Source of the DNA: Chaetoceros tenuissimus
Lineage: Eukaryota; Bacillariophyta; Thalassiosirophyceae; Chaetocerotales; Chaetocerotaceae
DNA: 64,000 nt
Reading direction: 5' to 3'
Assembly (NCBI GenBank): GCA_021927905.1
Contig: BLLK01000058.1
Coordinates: 62,001-126,000 of the forward strand
The translations under genes and the position numbers were made by a program. Positions 19,683-29,585 of the stretch are shown here, one piece after another (positions within the stretch are counted from its first letter, which is position 1; each line of letters starts with the position of its first letter). Under the pieces are notes generated by a model. That model saw only the letters and a program-made list of their open reading frames with translations, did not search any database and was not told where the DNA came from.

Positions 19683-21143
19683 ATGAGAGTGCTAAGACTG
19701 AACGTAGCTACCACTGCTCTACTCATGTTGAGCTTCAGTGAGATCATGAGGGACAGTTCTAGTACTGTAAATGCAATTAAGTTGAACCCACCAAAAGCTT
19801 TAATTTCCAAAAACAAAGATCTATTGGAGCCACTCTTACCAAGTAAAGATATTATCGCAAGAGGTGGAGCAAAGAGCGAGGAAAATGGCACAGCATCATT
19901 TGCAACATCTGTATTCAATCTCGCTAATAATGTTGCTGGAGCAGGATTACTCACACTAGCAGCGGGCAAAGCAGCAGGCGCTGCTGGGTGGGCTCCAGCA
20001 ATCGCTATTTGCTGCACACTTGCTATGATGTCTGCAAGAACATTTATAATGATTGGAAAAGCTTGTGAATTGACTGGAGAAAAGACATTCAAAGGGCTTT
20101 GGGGAAAGGCGTTTGGTGAAAGCACTGCTTTCATAGTAGATTCAATTGTCTTTATTCAGTGCTTCCTTTCATCTACTATTTACATAGGTCTACTTGGAGA
20201 CATCTTTTCTGCATTATTGAAGAATGTTGGATCCATTCCAGATGTTTTAAAATCTAGAAGTGGTATCATAGTCTCGGTTGCAGCAACCATTTTGTTTCCA
20301 TTGAATTTGATTAGAAATTTATCAGCACTAGCCTTTACATCAATTTTGGGACTATGCGCTGTCGTGTATACAATTTTTTTCATGGTATTCCGTGCATTAG
20401 ATGGTAGTTACAGCATTAACCCGGCCTCACTAGGGAAATTTATTGCGGATAAAGTTATCACGGCTCCATCGTTCGAAGGAAGCACACTATGGAATATTGA
20501 CTTTAGATCGCTTGTTCTTATTTCGAACTTTGGACTTGCATTCATTGCACATTATAATGCCCCTTCATATTATCGGGAAATGAAGAAAGAGACTCCTGAA
20601 TCATTTCCTCGCATGGTTATGACTTCATACACCATTCTTTCACTAATTTATGTGGCTGCAATGTGCTCTGGATATGCGACTTTTGGGGATACATCAAGAG
20701 GAAACATATTGCTCAATTACCATCCAAAGGATGTTCTTGCATTTCTAGGAAGAATTGCAACTGGTGCATCTGTAATCTTCGGCTTTCCATTAGTTTCAAA
20801 CGGAGCTAGAGAGGGATTGAAAAATGCAAGTTCTGCATTTGGTTTCCCTGCAGTTGCAGATCCAAAGAATCACGTCCCTCTAGTTCTTACTATGCTTACA
20901 TTTTCTTCAATTTTGGCAATTCTTGTTGATGATATCAAGGTTATCGCAGGATTCAGTGGTGCAGCAATGGGATCGTTTTTGGTATACATGTGCCCACCAC
21001 TTGTTTATGTAACAATTTTGAAGAAAATGTTTGGAAAGGATAGTGATGAATATAGAATTGGAAAACGCTCCTTGATGTTTGTTCCATTTGGTGTATTTAT
21101 CGCAATCATGGGAGTCACCATGACATACAAAAGTATCCAATAA
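19683..21143 (+). CDS. Amino acid transporter, AAAP/SLC38-like, with N-terminal signal peptide
   Basis: Single exon of 486 residues from ATG 19683. A hydrophobic leader (about residues 8-32, ALLMLSFSEI) ending near STVNA precedes about ten to eleven membrane helices. The first helix carries the AAAP-type motif SVFNLANNVAGAGLLTLA, typical of SLC38/AVT proton- or sodium-coupled transporters. Further family blocks are LALIAHYNAPSYY-like (LAFIAHYNAPSYYREM) and SGYATFGD. A cleavable leader is unusual in this family and suggests an endomembrane or plastid-envelope location; there is no Phe at the expected cleavage site, so stromal-type import is unlikely. The substrate cannot be read from the sequence. 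Confidence 0.88.
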   Translation: MRVLRLNVATTALLMLSFSEIMRDSSSTVNAIKLNPPKALISKNKDLLEPLLPSKDIIARGGAKSEENGTASFATSVFNLANNVAGAGLLTLAAGKAAGAAGWAPAIAICCTLAMMSARTFIMIGKACELTGEKTFKGLWGKAFGESTAFIVDSIVFIQCFLSSTIYIGLLGDIFSALLKNVGSIPDVLKSRSGIIVSVAATILFPLNLIRNLSALAFTSILGLCAVVYTIFFMVFRALDGSYSINPASLGKFIADKVITAPSFEGSTLWNIDFRSLVLISNFGLAFIAHYNAPSYYREMKKETPESFPRMVMTSYTILSLIYVAAMCSGYATFGDTSRGNILLNYHPKDVLAFLGRIATGASVIFGFPLVSNGAREGLKNASSAFGFPAVADPKNHVPLVLTMLTFSSILAILVDDIKVIAGFSGAAMGSFLVYMCPPLVYVTILKKMFGKDSDEYRIGKRSLMFVPFGVFIAIMGVTMTYKSIQ

Positions 21144-21192
21144 AGCAACTACTAATATAAATTTTTCACTTTTTCTTTGACCTTGTATTACT

Positions 21193-22131
21193 TTAGAAAG
21201 TATCCTTTGCATGTCTAATCTTTCCAAAGACAACATCTAGACTGTCGTCATCAGTTGCACCCACATTTGATCGGATTTCTGCGCTTACATCTCCTCTCAA
21301 GAATGGATTCGTCTTCTTTTCCATTCCTATTGTACTTGGTACAGTTGGCTCACCAATCTTTCTTTTAGCGATAACTTCTTCATTCTGTTTCACTAGATCA
21401 GCGTTACCTGGTTCAACACTCAATGCAAATTTTGCATTTGATGCAGTGTATTCATGTGCGCAAAACACAACGGTTTCATCTGGCAAATTTCTCATTCTTT
21501 GAAGACTATCCCAAAATTGAGTTGCTGTTCCTTCAAACATTTTTCCGCAACCGAGGACAAATAATGCATCTCCTGAAAAAAGTGCTTTGTTTCCATCTTC
21601 TCCGAAATAATAAGCAATATGACCCTTTGTATGTCCTCCAACATCAATTACTTTCACACTTGTTTTCCCAAATGTAAATACTTCATCTGGGCTCAATTCA
21701 TTGTCAATACCCGGAATCTTTGAAGCTTCAGATGTAGCTCCATAAATTTCCACATCTCCCTCTGCGTTCTTTTTCAATTCTAGATTGTAACCAGTGTGGT
21801 CCCAGTGATGATGAGTGCAGAAAATATGAGTAAGATTCCATCCTCTAGCTTTCAATTCATCCTGATACGCCTTTCCATCGGGAGTATCTACAGCAGCAGT
21901 CTCACCAGTTTCCTTATCGTGAATGAGATAACCATAGTTATCATCTAAACTAGGAAATTGGGCTACTTCAAAAGTAGAAAAGTCAAAAGTCTTGGTTGTG
22001 CTAAAGGCCTTCATGTCTCTTTGGAATGAAAGATTGTTGTTCTTTGGACTAAACCCTTTTACCGTGGAAAGCAGAAGTAAAACGGAAGACTTTTTGAAAC
22101 CAATTCTTCTAGATAGAGCCAATGTAAGCAT
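21193..22131 (-). CDS. Hydroxyacylglutathione hydrolase (glyoxalase II)
   Basis: Single exon, 312 residues. A leader of about 45 residues, rich in Ser, Lys and Arg, suggests import into an organelle. The metallo-beta-lactamase core then begins (QFPSLDDNYGYLIHD). Metal ligands: THHHWDH near residues 111-117, the GHTKGHIAYYF histidine, FSGDALFVLGCGK aspartate and FCAHEYT histidine. These are the full glyoxalase II ligand set. The enzyme hydrolyses S-lactoylglutathione to lactate and glutathione, completing methylglyoxal detoxification. The C-terminal substrate domain (KTNPFLRGD) is present, so the protein looks intact. It converges on the transporter gene with only 49 bp between. Confidence 0.93.
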   Translation of the reverse strand: MLTLALSRRIGFKKSSVLLLLSTVKGFSPKNNNLSFQRDMKAFSTTKTFDFSTFEVAQFPSLDDNYGYLIHDKETGETAAVDTPDGKAYQDELKARGWNLTHIFCTHHHWDHTGYNLELKKNAEGDVEIYGATSEASKIPGIDNELSPDEVFTFGKTSVKVIDVGGHTKGHIAYYFGEDGNKALFSGDALFVLGCGKMFEGTATQFWDSLQRMRNLPDETVVFCAHEYTASNAKFALSVEPGNADLVKQNEEVIAKRKIGEPTVPSTIGMEKKTNPFLRGDVSAEIRSNVGATDDDSLDVVFGKIRHAKDTF

Positions 22132-22506
22132 ACCGGTACTCTCTAGATACTAGATACAACAAGTATTAAAAAGTAAAACGATCTATTCTACTGCTTTTTC
22201 CTCTGCGATAATAAAACACCTTCCCTCCTCCCTCCTCCTCCCTTTTTCCAAAATCCTACACAAGTATGATGATCCTACCAACCGACCCGACCAATCAATG
22301 GTCATAGTACTACTGTAATTTTCAAATAATAAAGGACCAAAGACGAAATGATTGTGAATGCTAAGGTACTATTGGCAGGTACAAATCACGACGATTGCTT
22401 TGTGCGGAGCCACTTGGGATGAATAAAACTAAAAGATAAAAGTAACGACACAAATAATCTCTATAATTACAATTTAGTTTACAATTGTAATAATTTTATT
22501 TTGCAT
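22132..22506. other. Intergenic spacer
   Basis: 375 bp between two minus-strand genes, including a CT/CCTCC-rich patch near 22225. No gene or repeat recognised. Confidence 0.35.
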
Positions 22507-24772
22507 CTACATTTTTACACTCGAAGCCTCTTCACCAAACTGTTGCATTGGTACATGTAATGTTGGTAAGCTGCTTGGATAGGATTCACACAAATTTGTT
22601 GACAACACAATGTGCTTGATTTGAGCATCGTTCGATTTCAGTACTCTTGGATTGTATATGCGTATTTTAGAACCAAAGTCAACCCCAGAGTCCCGCTTGA
22701 AACAAAAATAAGCGTAACAAGGATCTTCGAGTAAAGGTAGGTACTCGTTGCTCTGTTCTGTTTTGTCTGAATTTAATTCAGAAGTTACATGTCGAAATCT
22801 TCGAGTTCTACTTAGCATTCTTATGGTGTGGATTCTTGATTCATTTCTTGTATGCTGGTGAATGTATCCAACCATGGTAGCAGTATTTCCAAGTAATGCG
22901 TGAGGTCCTAGCATTGGATGAGGATGACCTACAATCGTCACATCCATGTAAGTATAGGCACGATTTCTTGGATCATTTGCATCATGCTTTCTTTGTTCTG
23001 CATCTCTGTAGGCATAATTACCACTGAGCAACCTAGCTTTGTCAGCATCAACAGAGGAGCGGATACTTTGCAAAAGTGTACCAAAGACCCCTTTCCTTTT
23101 CTTCTTTCTCTGGGGAGAAAGTTTGTACGGACTAGCAGGACTTCTCTCTGTCCTTGTAGATTTTGCTTCTTCATTACAAACTTCAGTATCATCTTCTTCA
23201 TCATTGACTTGATCAGTTTTGACTATTTTTCGTTTGCGATTGGTGAGAAAAGTAGGACCAAATTCATTCTGCTTCTCGTCACTTTTAGATTCATTATTAT
23301 TCATGTCAATCTCTCCACTGTCGTCATTTGTTTGACTTTCGAACCGCGACCATGATCTTTTTTTGTTCTTTGAAGTAAGAGATGCAAAAGTATCAGACGC
23401 AGACACCCTCTTCTTCTCCCTGCTTTTCATGGCTGATAGTAGAGAAGATGACTTTGTGGCAGCAGCTAGCTTTTGTGCCTGTGACATATTTTTTGATGTT
23501 TTACTTGTAGTAGTATTTAATGCATTGTCACGTACTTGCAGTTTTACAGACGATGCTGGAGTTTGGAAGCTCAAAACTTTTCTCACATTTCTAGGGGTTT
23601 CATTCAATTGACGAATGGGATGGCTTACTCTGACTTTTCCTCTATTTGATTGCCTTCCACTACGAAAATGAGGAAAAGAAGGTATTAGAAATAGATGTAG
23701 ATAATAAACAAAGAAGAAAGAGATATGAAACGTACATGGATCCACTCCTCGGAAAGCTTTGAGTTTGCGTAATACCTGGACTCATTTGTGATAATTCTGG
23801 TCTTCGTTTGATAGAAGATTTTAATTTGCCATTCTTGAATATTAATCTCGATGTGAAATCATCATTATCAAGACTCCTTGAACTCGTAGTAGATGTAGTT
23901 GTATTTATTTTCTTTGCTGTCGAAACTCTCCTAGGTGTACGATCGTATTTCTGGGAAGAAGTTCTCTGACTAGAAATTATTCTTTTCCTTTGCTTTTGAA
24001 GCAATTGCTCCATTGTTCGTGGAGTTTTGAAACTTTGGCTTTTTGCAGATACAATAGATGGATAAGATTGTGTTTCCTGGGAACGCATGTTTCCACCACG
24101 ATTGTAGTTATTTGCCATTGAAGTGTTTGGTGTCTTGTCCAGGTGGACATGGCGATCTTGATTTTCCAGTGCAATTGAATTCGTTGGTGACTCTAGGCTA
24201 TCATTATCACCTTCCATAGAATCTTTTCTTGGACTACCTTCAGCATAGCAAAGACTCGAAGAATGATTTGGTGGAATGACATTGTCAACGATAGTATTTG
24301 GTCTATCAGATTCGTTTTCTCTACTTTTCACAGCGCAATTTGATTCCTTTGATTCTTCTTCATCACTATCAGAGGATTGATATTCATCATCACTCCCAGA
24401 TATTGAACCACCATCACGCGCCAATCTTTCTAGATCATCAAATGCACCCCCTCTTGATTTGTTGCTCTTCACTCTTGTTTCGTTTCGTCGATACCCACGC
24501 TCTAAGCTATCTTCATCACAGTCAAAAATATCACCAATGGACCTATTATCACCTGGAAGACTACTGGAAAATGTGTTGTCATGCTCTGATTGTGAGTAAT
24601 CATTCTGTTCTCCCACCGACATTGTCAATGACATGCCATATGGTCCTTGCTGCCTCAAATCTTGGCTTTCATTTCCATAACCAATAATGCAACTTGATGC
24701 GTTTGACAATTGGCTACTTTGGAATAAATCATCATTGGTGGTTCTAGCATGACTTTTCCTACTGCCATTCAT
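22507..24772 (-). CDS. Disordered nuclear protein with a conserved C-terminal domain, unknown
   Basis: Two exons (24772-23736, 23659-22507) with a 76 bp phase-2 intron give 729 residues. The ATG at 24772 is chosen because the frame beyond it starts only with TTG. The first 520 residues are Ser/Asn/Asp-rich with basic clusters (QRKKKRKG, KRKIVK), suggesting a nuclear, mostly disordered protein. The last 190 residues look folded. They contain YMDVTIVGHPHPMLGPHALL, GNTATMVGYI, YAYFCFKRDSGVDFG, KIRIYNPRVL and VLSTNLCESYP. The alternating strands of this segment could form an OB-like barrel, as in DNA-repair scaffold proteins, but this is a guess. No family recognised with confidence. Confidence 0.65.
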
Positions 24773-25177
24773 TGTTGCGAATTTGATTTTCCATGCAATT
24801 GAGTACTGAAGAGACCACAAAATGCAATATCTACACAGTTTATCACTAAATGTTCGTTCAAAGACGCCTTTCCTTTCTCTTCAAATCTACGCAATAAAAC
24901 TCAGTAATGATTGATCGGTAGAGAATAAGATAGACATATGAACTTGGAGAAGAGGTAACGTGGTAACAATGGCTAATAACTGATCGCATCATTTTCATTC
25001 CTTCGAGCAATTGAGGAGTAGAGTACAATAGTTTAGTAAGTACTTTATAGACATTTCTCTAGCTACGTATTTTCTTGGCTATACAAAAATTTGGGACAGA
25101 CGAAAACGGATGTGGTACTGTATCCAAAAAACATCCAACGCTTGATCCAATAAACAACACTTAAGTATGTGAACTAT
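24773..25177. other. Divergent intergenic region
   Basis: 405 bp between the start of the nuclear protein gene (-) and the tandem repeat. No gene or RNA recognised. Confidence 0.3.
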
Positions 25178-25394
25178 GGAACGAACTTCGAGTAGATCAT
25201 TACTTAGTTCAGATTTGATAGAATAACTTTACTCGCACTTAAAGAGTCTTGGAACGAACTTCGAGTAGATCATTACTTAGTTCAGATTTGATAGAATAAC
25301 TTTACTCGCACTTAAAGAGTCTTGGAACGAACTTCGAGTAGATCATCTTAGTTCAGATTTGATAGAATAACTTTACTCTCACTTAAAGAGTCTT
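25178..25394. repeat. Tandem repeat, three copies of a 73 bp unit
   Basis: Copies at 25178-25250, 25251-25323 and 25324-25394. The first two are identical. The third has a short deletion after GTAGATCAT and one substitution (CGC to CTC). Each unit starts GGAACGAACTTCGAGTAG and ends CTTAAAGAGTCTT. The array ends 20 bp before the start codon of the cysteine synthase-glutaredoxin gene, so it lies in its promoter or 5' leader. No unit is translated in the predicted gene. Confidence 0.95.
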
Positions 25395-25413
25395 CATCCA
25401 TATTCATATTCAT

Positions 25414-27076
25414 ATGTTGTTCTGTAATCCATTTAAGCTTTTTTCCTCAGATGTGGAATCGCCGACCAACTCAATTTTGACTACTTCGTTGTCGAAACAA
25501 AGATCGTCCATTCATGGATCTATTTTAGAGACAGTTGGATCCACGCCAATTGTACACTTGCCACCAAATACAAAAACAAACACTACCGATTCAAACTTGT
25601 ATTTGAAGCTCGAGTCTGAGAATCCAGGTGGAAGTGTCAAGGATCGTCTCGCGTTGGCAGTCATTGAATGGGCCGAACATTTTGGACACCTCAAAAAGGG
25701 TCAGACTGTGATTGAAGCTAGTAGTGGCAACACGGGGATAGGAATGGCGATGGTATGTGCACAAAAAGGTTATCCTTATGTATGTGTCATGGCAGAGAGT
25801 TTTTCTATCGAGAGAAGGAAGTTGATGCGTTTCTTGGGTGCAAAAGTAATTGTAAGTATGTATAGGACTTGTATTCGATGAACGCTCAGCAAGAAAAGAA
25901 ATAAATCTTTTACCATTCATCTTCCCATAGTTGACAAACCCTGCTCATAAGGGAACTGGGATGGTAATCAAAGCGAAAGAGCTTGCGGACAAACACGGAT
26001 ACTTTTGGCCCAATCAATTCGAAAATGAAGCTAATGCATGGATACATGAAGAAACAACTGGGCCAGAAATTGTAAACGCATTTAAAGCATCTTCATTGAG
26101 TTTGGATCACTTTGTTTGCTCATATGGAACTGGCGGGACATTGTTGGGAGTAGGAAAATACCTTAGAAAGGCTTCTCCCAAAACCAAGATTCATGTCTGC
26201 GAGCCGAGTAATGCACCAATGCTTTACTCGGAAATCCCTACAGAATATCCCCCAGAAACATCATTCAAAGTTCCACATCCAGTTTGGAGACCGCATTTGT
26301 TGCAAGGGTGGGCTACAGATTTCATACCAATATTAGTTTCTTATGCTACTGAAAATAAAGTCTATGACTCTGTTTTGCATGTTGGAGGGAAAGATGCGAT
26401 GGATACTTCTCAAAGACTAGCTGTCAATGAGGGTATTCTGTCAGGAACAAGTGGGGGGGGATGTCTCTCGGCTGCAATTGAGCTCGCAAAAACTTTACCA
26501 GCTGGGTCAAATGTTGTTGTTATGATTCCAGATACAGGTGAAAGATATTTGTCAACTCCTTTGTTTGAGAATATCCCGGCAGATATGACCGAGGAGGAAA
26601 AAGAAATTGCGAACTCTACGCCTTCGACCCCTCCTCCACCTCCAGGTTTACCACAGCCTACCGAGGATGCTACAAAGTGGGTACAAAATGAAACTAAATC
26701 AGCACCAGTTGTCATATTTTCCTTGGAATACTGCGAATTTTGCTGGACGCTAACCTCCTTCTTAGATGCACTTGGTGTATCTTACCACAAAATTGACGTG
26801 GATAGTTTTCAATATGCTAAAGATAATCTTGGAAACAAGTATCGCGCATCTTTATCGGAGTGGACGAAGTGTAATACGTTCCCACAATTTTTCGTCAAAG
26901 GTAAATTCATTGGAGGGGCAGTGGATGCTTGTATGATGTGGAAGAAAGGCGAGCTACAAAAAGTATTTAAAAAGGCAGGAATCAAGGGCGGAAACGGCAA
27001 CTTTAATGGCTATGATAATGATCCGTTTGAATTTTTACCAAAATGGATGACACAAAATCCATTACGCAGCAAATAA
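25414..27076 (+). CDS. Cysteine synthase fused to a glutaredoxin domain
   Basis: Two exons (25414-25851, 25931-27076) with a 79 bp phase-0 intron encode 527 residues. Residues 35-385 form a fold-type-II PLP enzyme of the cysteine synthase family. The PLP lysine is in NPGGSVKDR, the substrate loop is EASSGNTGIGMA, the phosphate loop is YGTGGTLLGVG and SGTSGGG is near the end. The intron joins AKVI to LTNPAHKG, restoring the family sequence. A Pro-rich linker (TPPPPPG) leads to a C-terminal glutaredoxin-like domain (about 430-515) with a CxxC site, YCEFCW, and a TFPQFFVKGKFIGG strand carrying the cis-Pro. The enzyme would make cysteine from O-acetylserine and sulfide; the redox domain could sense or deliver thiols. 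No clear targeting peptide. Confidence 0.88.
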
Positions 27077-27184
27077 AGCAATCATTGTTGCATCTTCAGA
27101 AGTTTTTATAAACTAACAATGAGATATTTTACTAGAGGCTCAGTTGTTCAAATCGAACTTTCTTTGTAAATCTAGTTTCTTAAA

Positions 27185-29104
27185 TTACTGTATACTACCT
27201 AATAAATGGAATCTACACCAATGCCGAAAGATCTCTCCCTGTACATAGTCTAGGTCACTTGCCCTATTTACACTTCTTTCTCTACAATCTCCGATTCCCC
27301 ATGCCTTTTGCACAATTTCGAATGTCTTGTCTAAATTATTTGCATTTAATGGTTCCAAACTCGAAAGTTCTTTCCAAACCTTCTCAGCGTTTGCATGTGA
27401 AACAATATTGTATTTTCCATCTAAATCACTGATTAGGCTGCCATCATCTAATTGCTCCTTGTACCAAATACTTATTCCGTTGACAATAGCAACATCTTCA
27501 ATGAAGCAGTATCCCTCACGCAATGCATCACTTATTTCTTCAAATGAACATTTCCAGATACCATTGTGGTCATCACCAATTGGTTCACCAATGTTCATAT
27601 CACGTAGCGCTTGGCTGTTGTGAAAGGAGAACAAAGGGTCAACTTCGCTACATCCTTTGTCTCCGTAAATTGGAGCACCAAGTTGGCCTCCATAGCGTAG
27701 CGGTAAAGTCACCACATCTTCATCAAATATGAATGATTCCTCACCTTTCCCAAACAATTCAACATTAAATGAACTTGGTAAGTTCAACATTGCACCGACT
27801 GTCATCTCGTCATCATCTTGTAGAATTAGAATTGTTGATTTATAGAATTGAGGATCTGCCATGAAAGTTTCATGCAGTTCTGCTTTTGATTGAATCATGT
27901 CCCCTACTCGTAGTTTCTTTCCATTATCAAAATGACTAGTTGTACTTTCCTTCAAAATAAAGTCCGGTGCAACATCAAACTCCAAGTAATCAAGCTCCCA
28001 TTTTTGGAGTATTCTATCACAAAGTAAAGATCCATTACATGGATGAACATGCTGACCAATTAGCCTCATAAATATTGACCATACCCTATCCATACTATTC
28101 TTCTTTGACCTTTCTAATGGTGCACTACTGAGGATGCGTTTGCCTTTTTGGACCAAATTACAGTCTGTTGCAACAACGTGCCAAACACCGTTTTGGACAT
28201 CAGCTTTCAAATCGCTTTGGTCCCAAGATTGGAAACCTGAAAATACCCAAAAGTCAGTATAGGTCGCAAAACCACTAGATTGTAATTTTCTAGCATCTTG
28301 AAGGGAACAGAAATAAATCCCACTTATAATCTCATCGGAAACTTCCATAGCTTCTTGAGTTTCTAGAGAATGTAGACAATAAAATTTTGGATCTAGCGAA
28401 CTATGAAGACCGAACTCCTCACCTCCAAAGAAAACATTCCATCCATCTTCATCCTTTTTCTCACAAGTCACATTATCAGAATGTTCACATTTATCGAAAT
28501 CGTCTTGATTGCATTTATCATTTTTACTTTCTTGAAGGATCAAATCAGTAGGACGATTCAAAATAATTCCAGTAGACTTCGTAGTAGGATCATTTTCATC
28601 ATGCTCCAGAATCAAAATGATACTTTTGTGCAACCACTGCTGATTCAAACTAAACCTATAGCTACTATCATTTCCATCATTGCGAGGATTTGGATTATGT
28701 AAAAGTAGCGAACCCGGCTCAATGTTCTGCCCAGCATCATAGATCCAAGACTGAGACTTTGGTTTGGACGTGATCGACTCATATTCATCCATAATGAATT
28801 GGTCACTTATGACTTCATATTCTTCAATTGAGGAACATGTTGATGATAATTGTGATGGAAGTGAACTCTTGGCCTGTTTTCGTTCATTTGATACCAAGCT
28901 CGCACGAAAAGATCTCCAGTCTCGTTCGCCTTCGTAAGAGTCGTCTTCAAAGTTGGCAAATAAAGGAGAGAAAGAGTTTTTCCTGTGAATTTGTTTAGAA
29001 AATTGAAAAGCAATGTTATACTTAGTATGAAAAGCCAATGACATCGACAGAAGATGCAATAGCAACAGTAGTCCGGGTACTTTCTGCTTTAGGAAACGAA
29101 ACAT
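27185..29104 (-). CDS. Plastid-targeted protein with two YqgE/AlgH (UPF0301) domains
   Basis: Single exon, 639 residues from ATG 29104; the frame is open further only through TTG. The leader (GLLLLLHLLSMSLAF then HTK) is a signal peptide with an Ala-Phe plastid site. After a DWRSFRASL motif, the first YqgE/AlgH-like domain begins near residue 130 (EPGSLLLHNPN) with an ILILEHDEND strand, GIILNRPTD and a FFGGEEFG strand. A second copy begins near residue 400 (RVGDMIQSK) with STILILQDDDEM, GAMLNLPSSF and RYGGQLGAPIYG. YqgE/AlgH proteins are widespread in bacteria and plastids but have no firm biochemical role. It is head-to-head with another YqgE/AlgH-like gene at 29586. Confidence 0.82.
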   Translation of the reverse strand: MFRFLKQKVPGLLLLLHLLSMSLAFHTKYNIAFQFSKQIHRKNSFSPLFANFEDDSYEGERDWRSFRASLVSNERKQAKSSLPSQLSSTCSSIEEYEVISDQFIMDEYESITSKPKSQSWIYDAGQNIEPGSLLLHNPNPRNDGNDSSYRFSLNQQWLHKSIILILEHDENDPTTKSTGIILNRPTDLILQESKNDKCNQDDFDKCEHSDNVTCEKKDEDGWNVFFGGEEFGLHSSLDPKFYCLHSLETQEAMEVSDEIISGIYFCSLQDARKLQSSGFATYTDFWVFSGFQSWDQSDLKADVQNGVWHVVATDCNLVQKGKRILSSAPLERSKKNSMDRVWSIFMRLIGQHVHPCNGSLLCDRILQKWELDYLEFDVAPDFILKESTTSHFDNGKKLRVGDMIQSKAELHETFMADPQFYKSTILILQDDDEMTVGAMLNLPSSFNVELFGKGEESFIFDEDVVTLPLRYGGQLGAPIYGDKGCSEVDPLFSFHNSQALRDMNIGEPIGDDHNGIWKCSFEEISDALREGYCFIEDVAIVNGISIWYKEQLDDGSLISDLDGKYNIVSHANAEKVWKELSSLEPLNANNLDKTFEIVQKAWGIGDCRERSVNRASDLDYVQGEIFRHWCRFHLLGSIQ

Positions 29105-29585
29105 GTTGCCTTTGAGGTTCCCGTCTTGAAGAGTTTCTTTCAAATAACTAACACGAGAGTCAAGCAATTTTTCTTTAGAACGCCTATGAAGGTGTTTTCT
29201 TTTACTTTTGTAATTTGATACAATCTCTATATATTGGTGTTGCTCACGTTTTGTTGCTAAATGTTCCTTTTTTCTTGAACATTCATTCTCAAATATCCAA
29301 AGATATGTGTCAAAGACAACCCGGAGTTAGTGTCTTTTTTCGACATCAAACAGCTGCAGCATGAAATTCTTATTTCATCAGCTTTTTCCAAGCCCCCTCA
29401 TCAAAGTAAATTATTTCCCGTAGCCCTGGAAACGACAAAGATAAGAAAGAAGAAAGAAGAAGGAAGGTGCGAGAAAAGAAGAGAGTGGATGATGTGCAGA
29501 ATGACCTCATCATTAGCTTTTGAGTAAAACTATTATTATTGCCTGTGAAATAGATTCAAGAAGAATCAGATAAAGGTTTTCAGGA
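29105..29585. promoter_or_regulatory. Shared promoter region of the YqgE/AlgH-like gene pair
   Basis: 481 bp between two outward-facing paralogue-like genes. It probably drives both. An AGAAAG/AAGAAG purine run lies near 29440-29480. No gene recognised. Confidence 0.4.
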
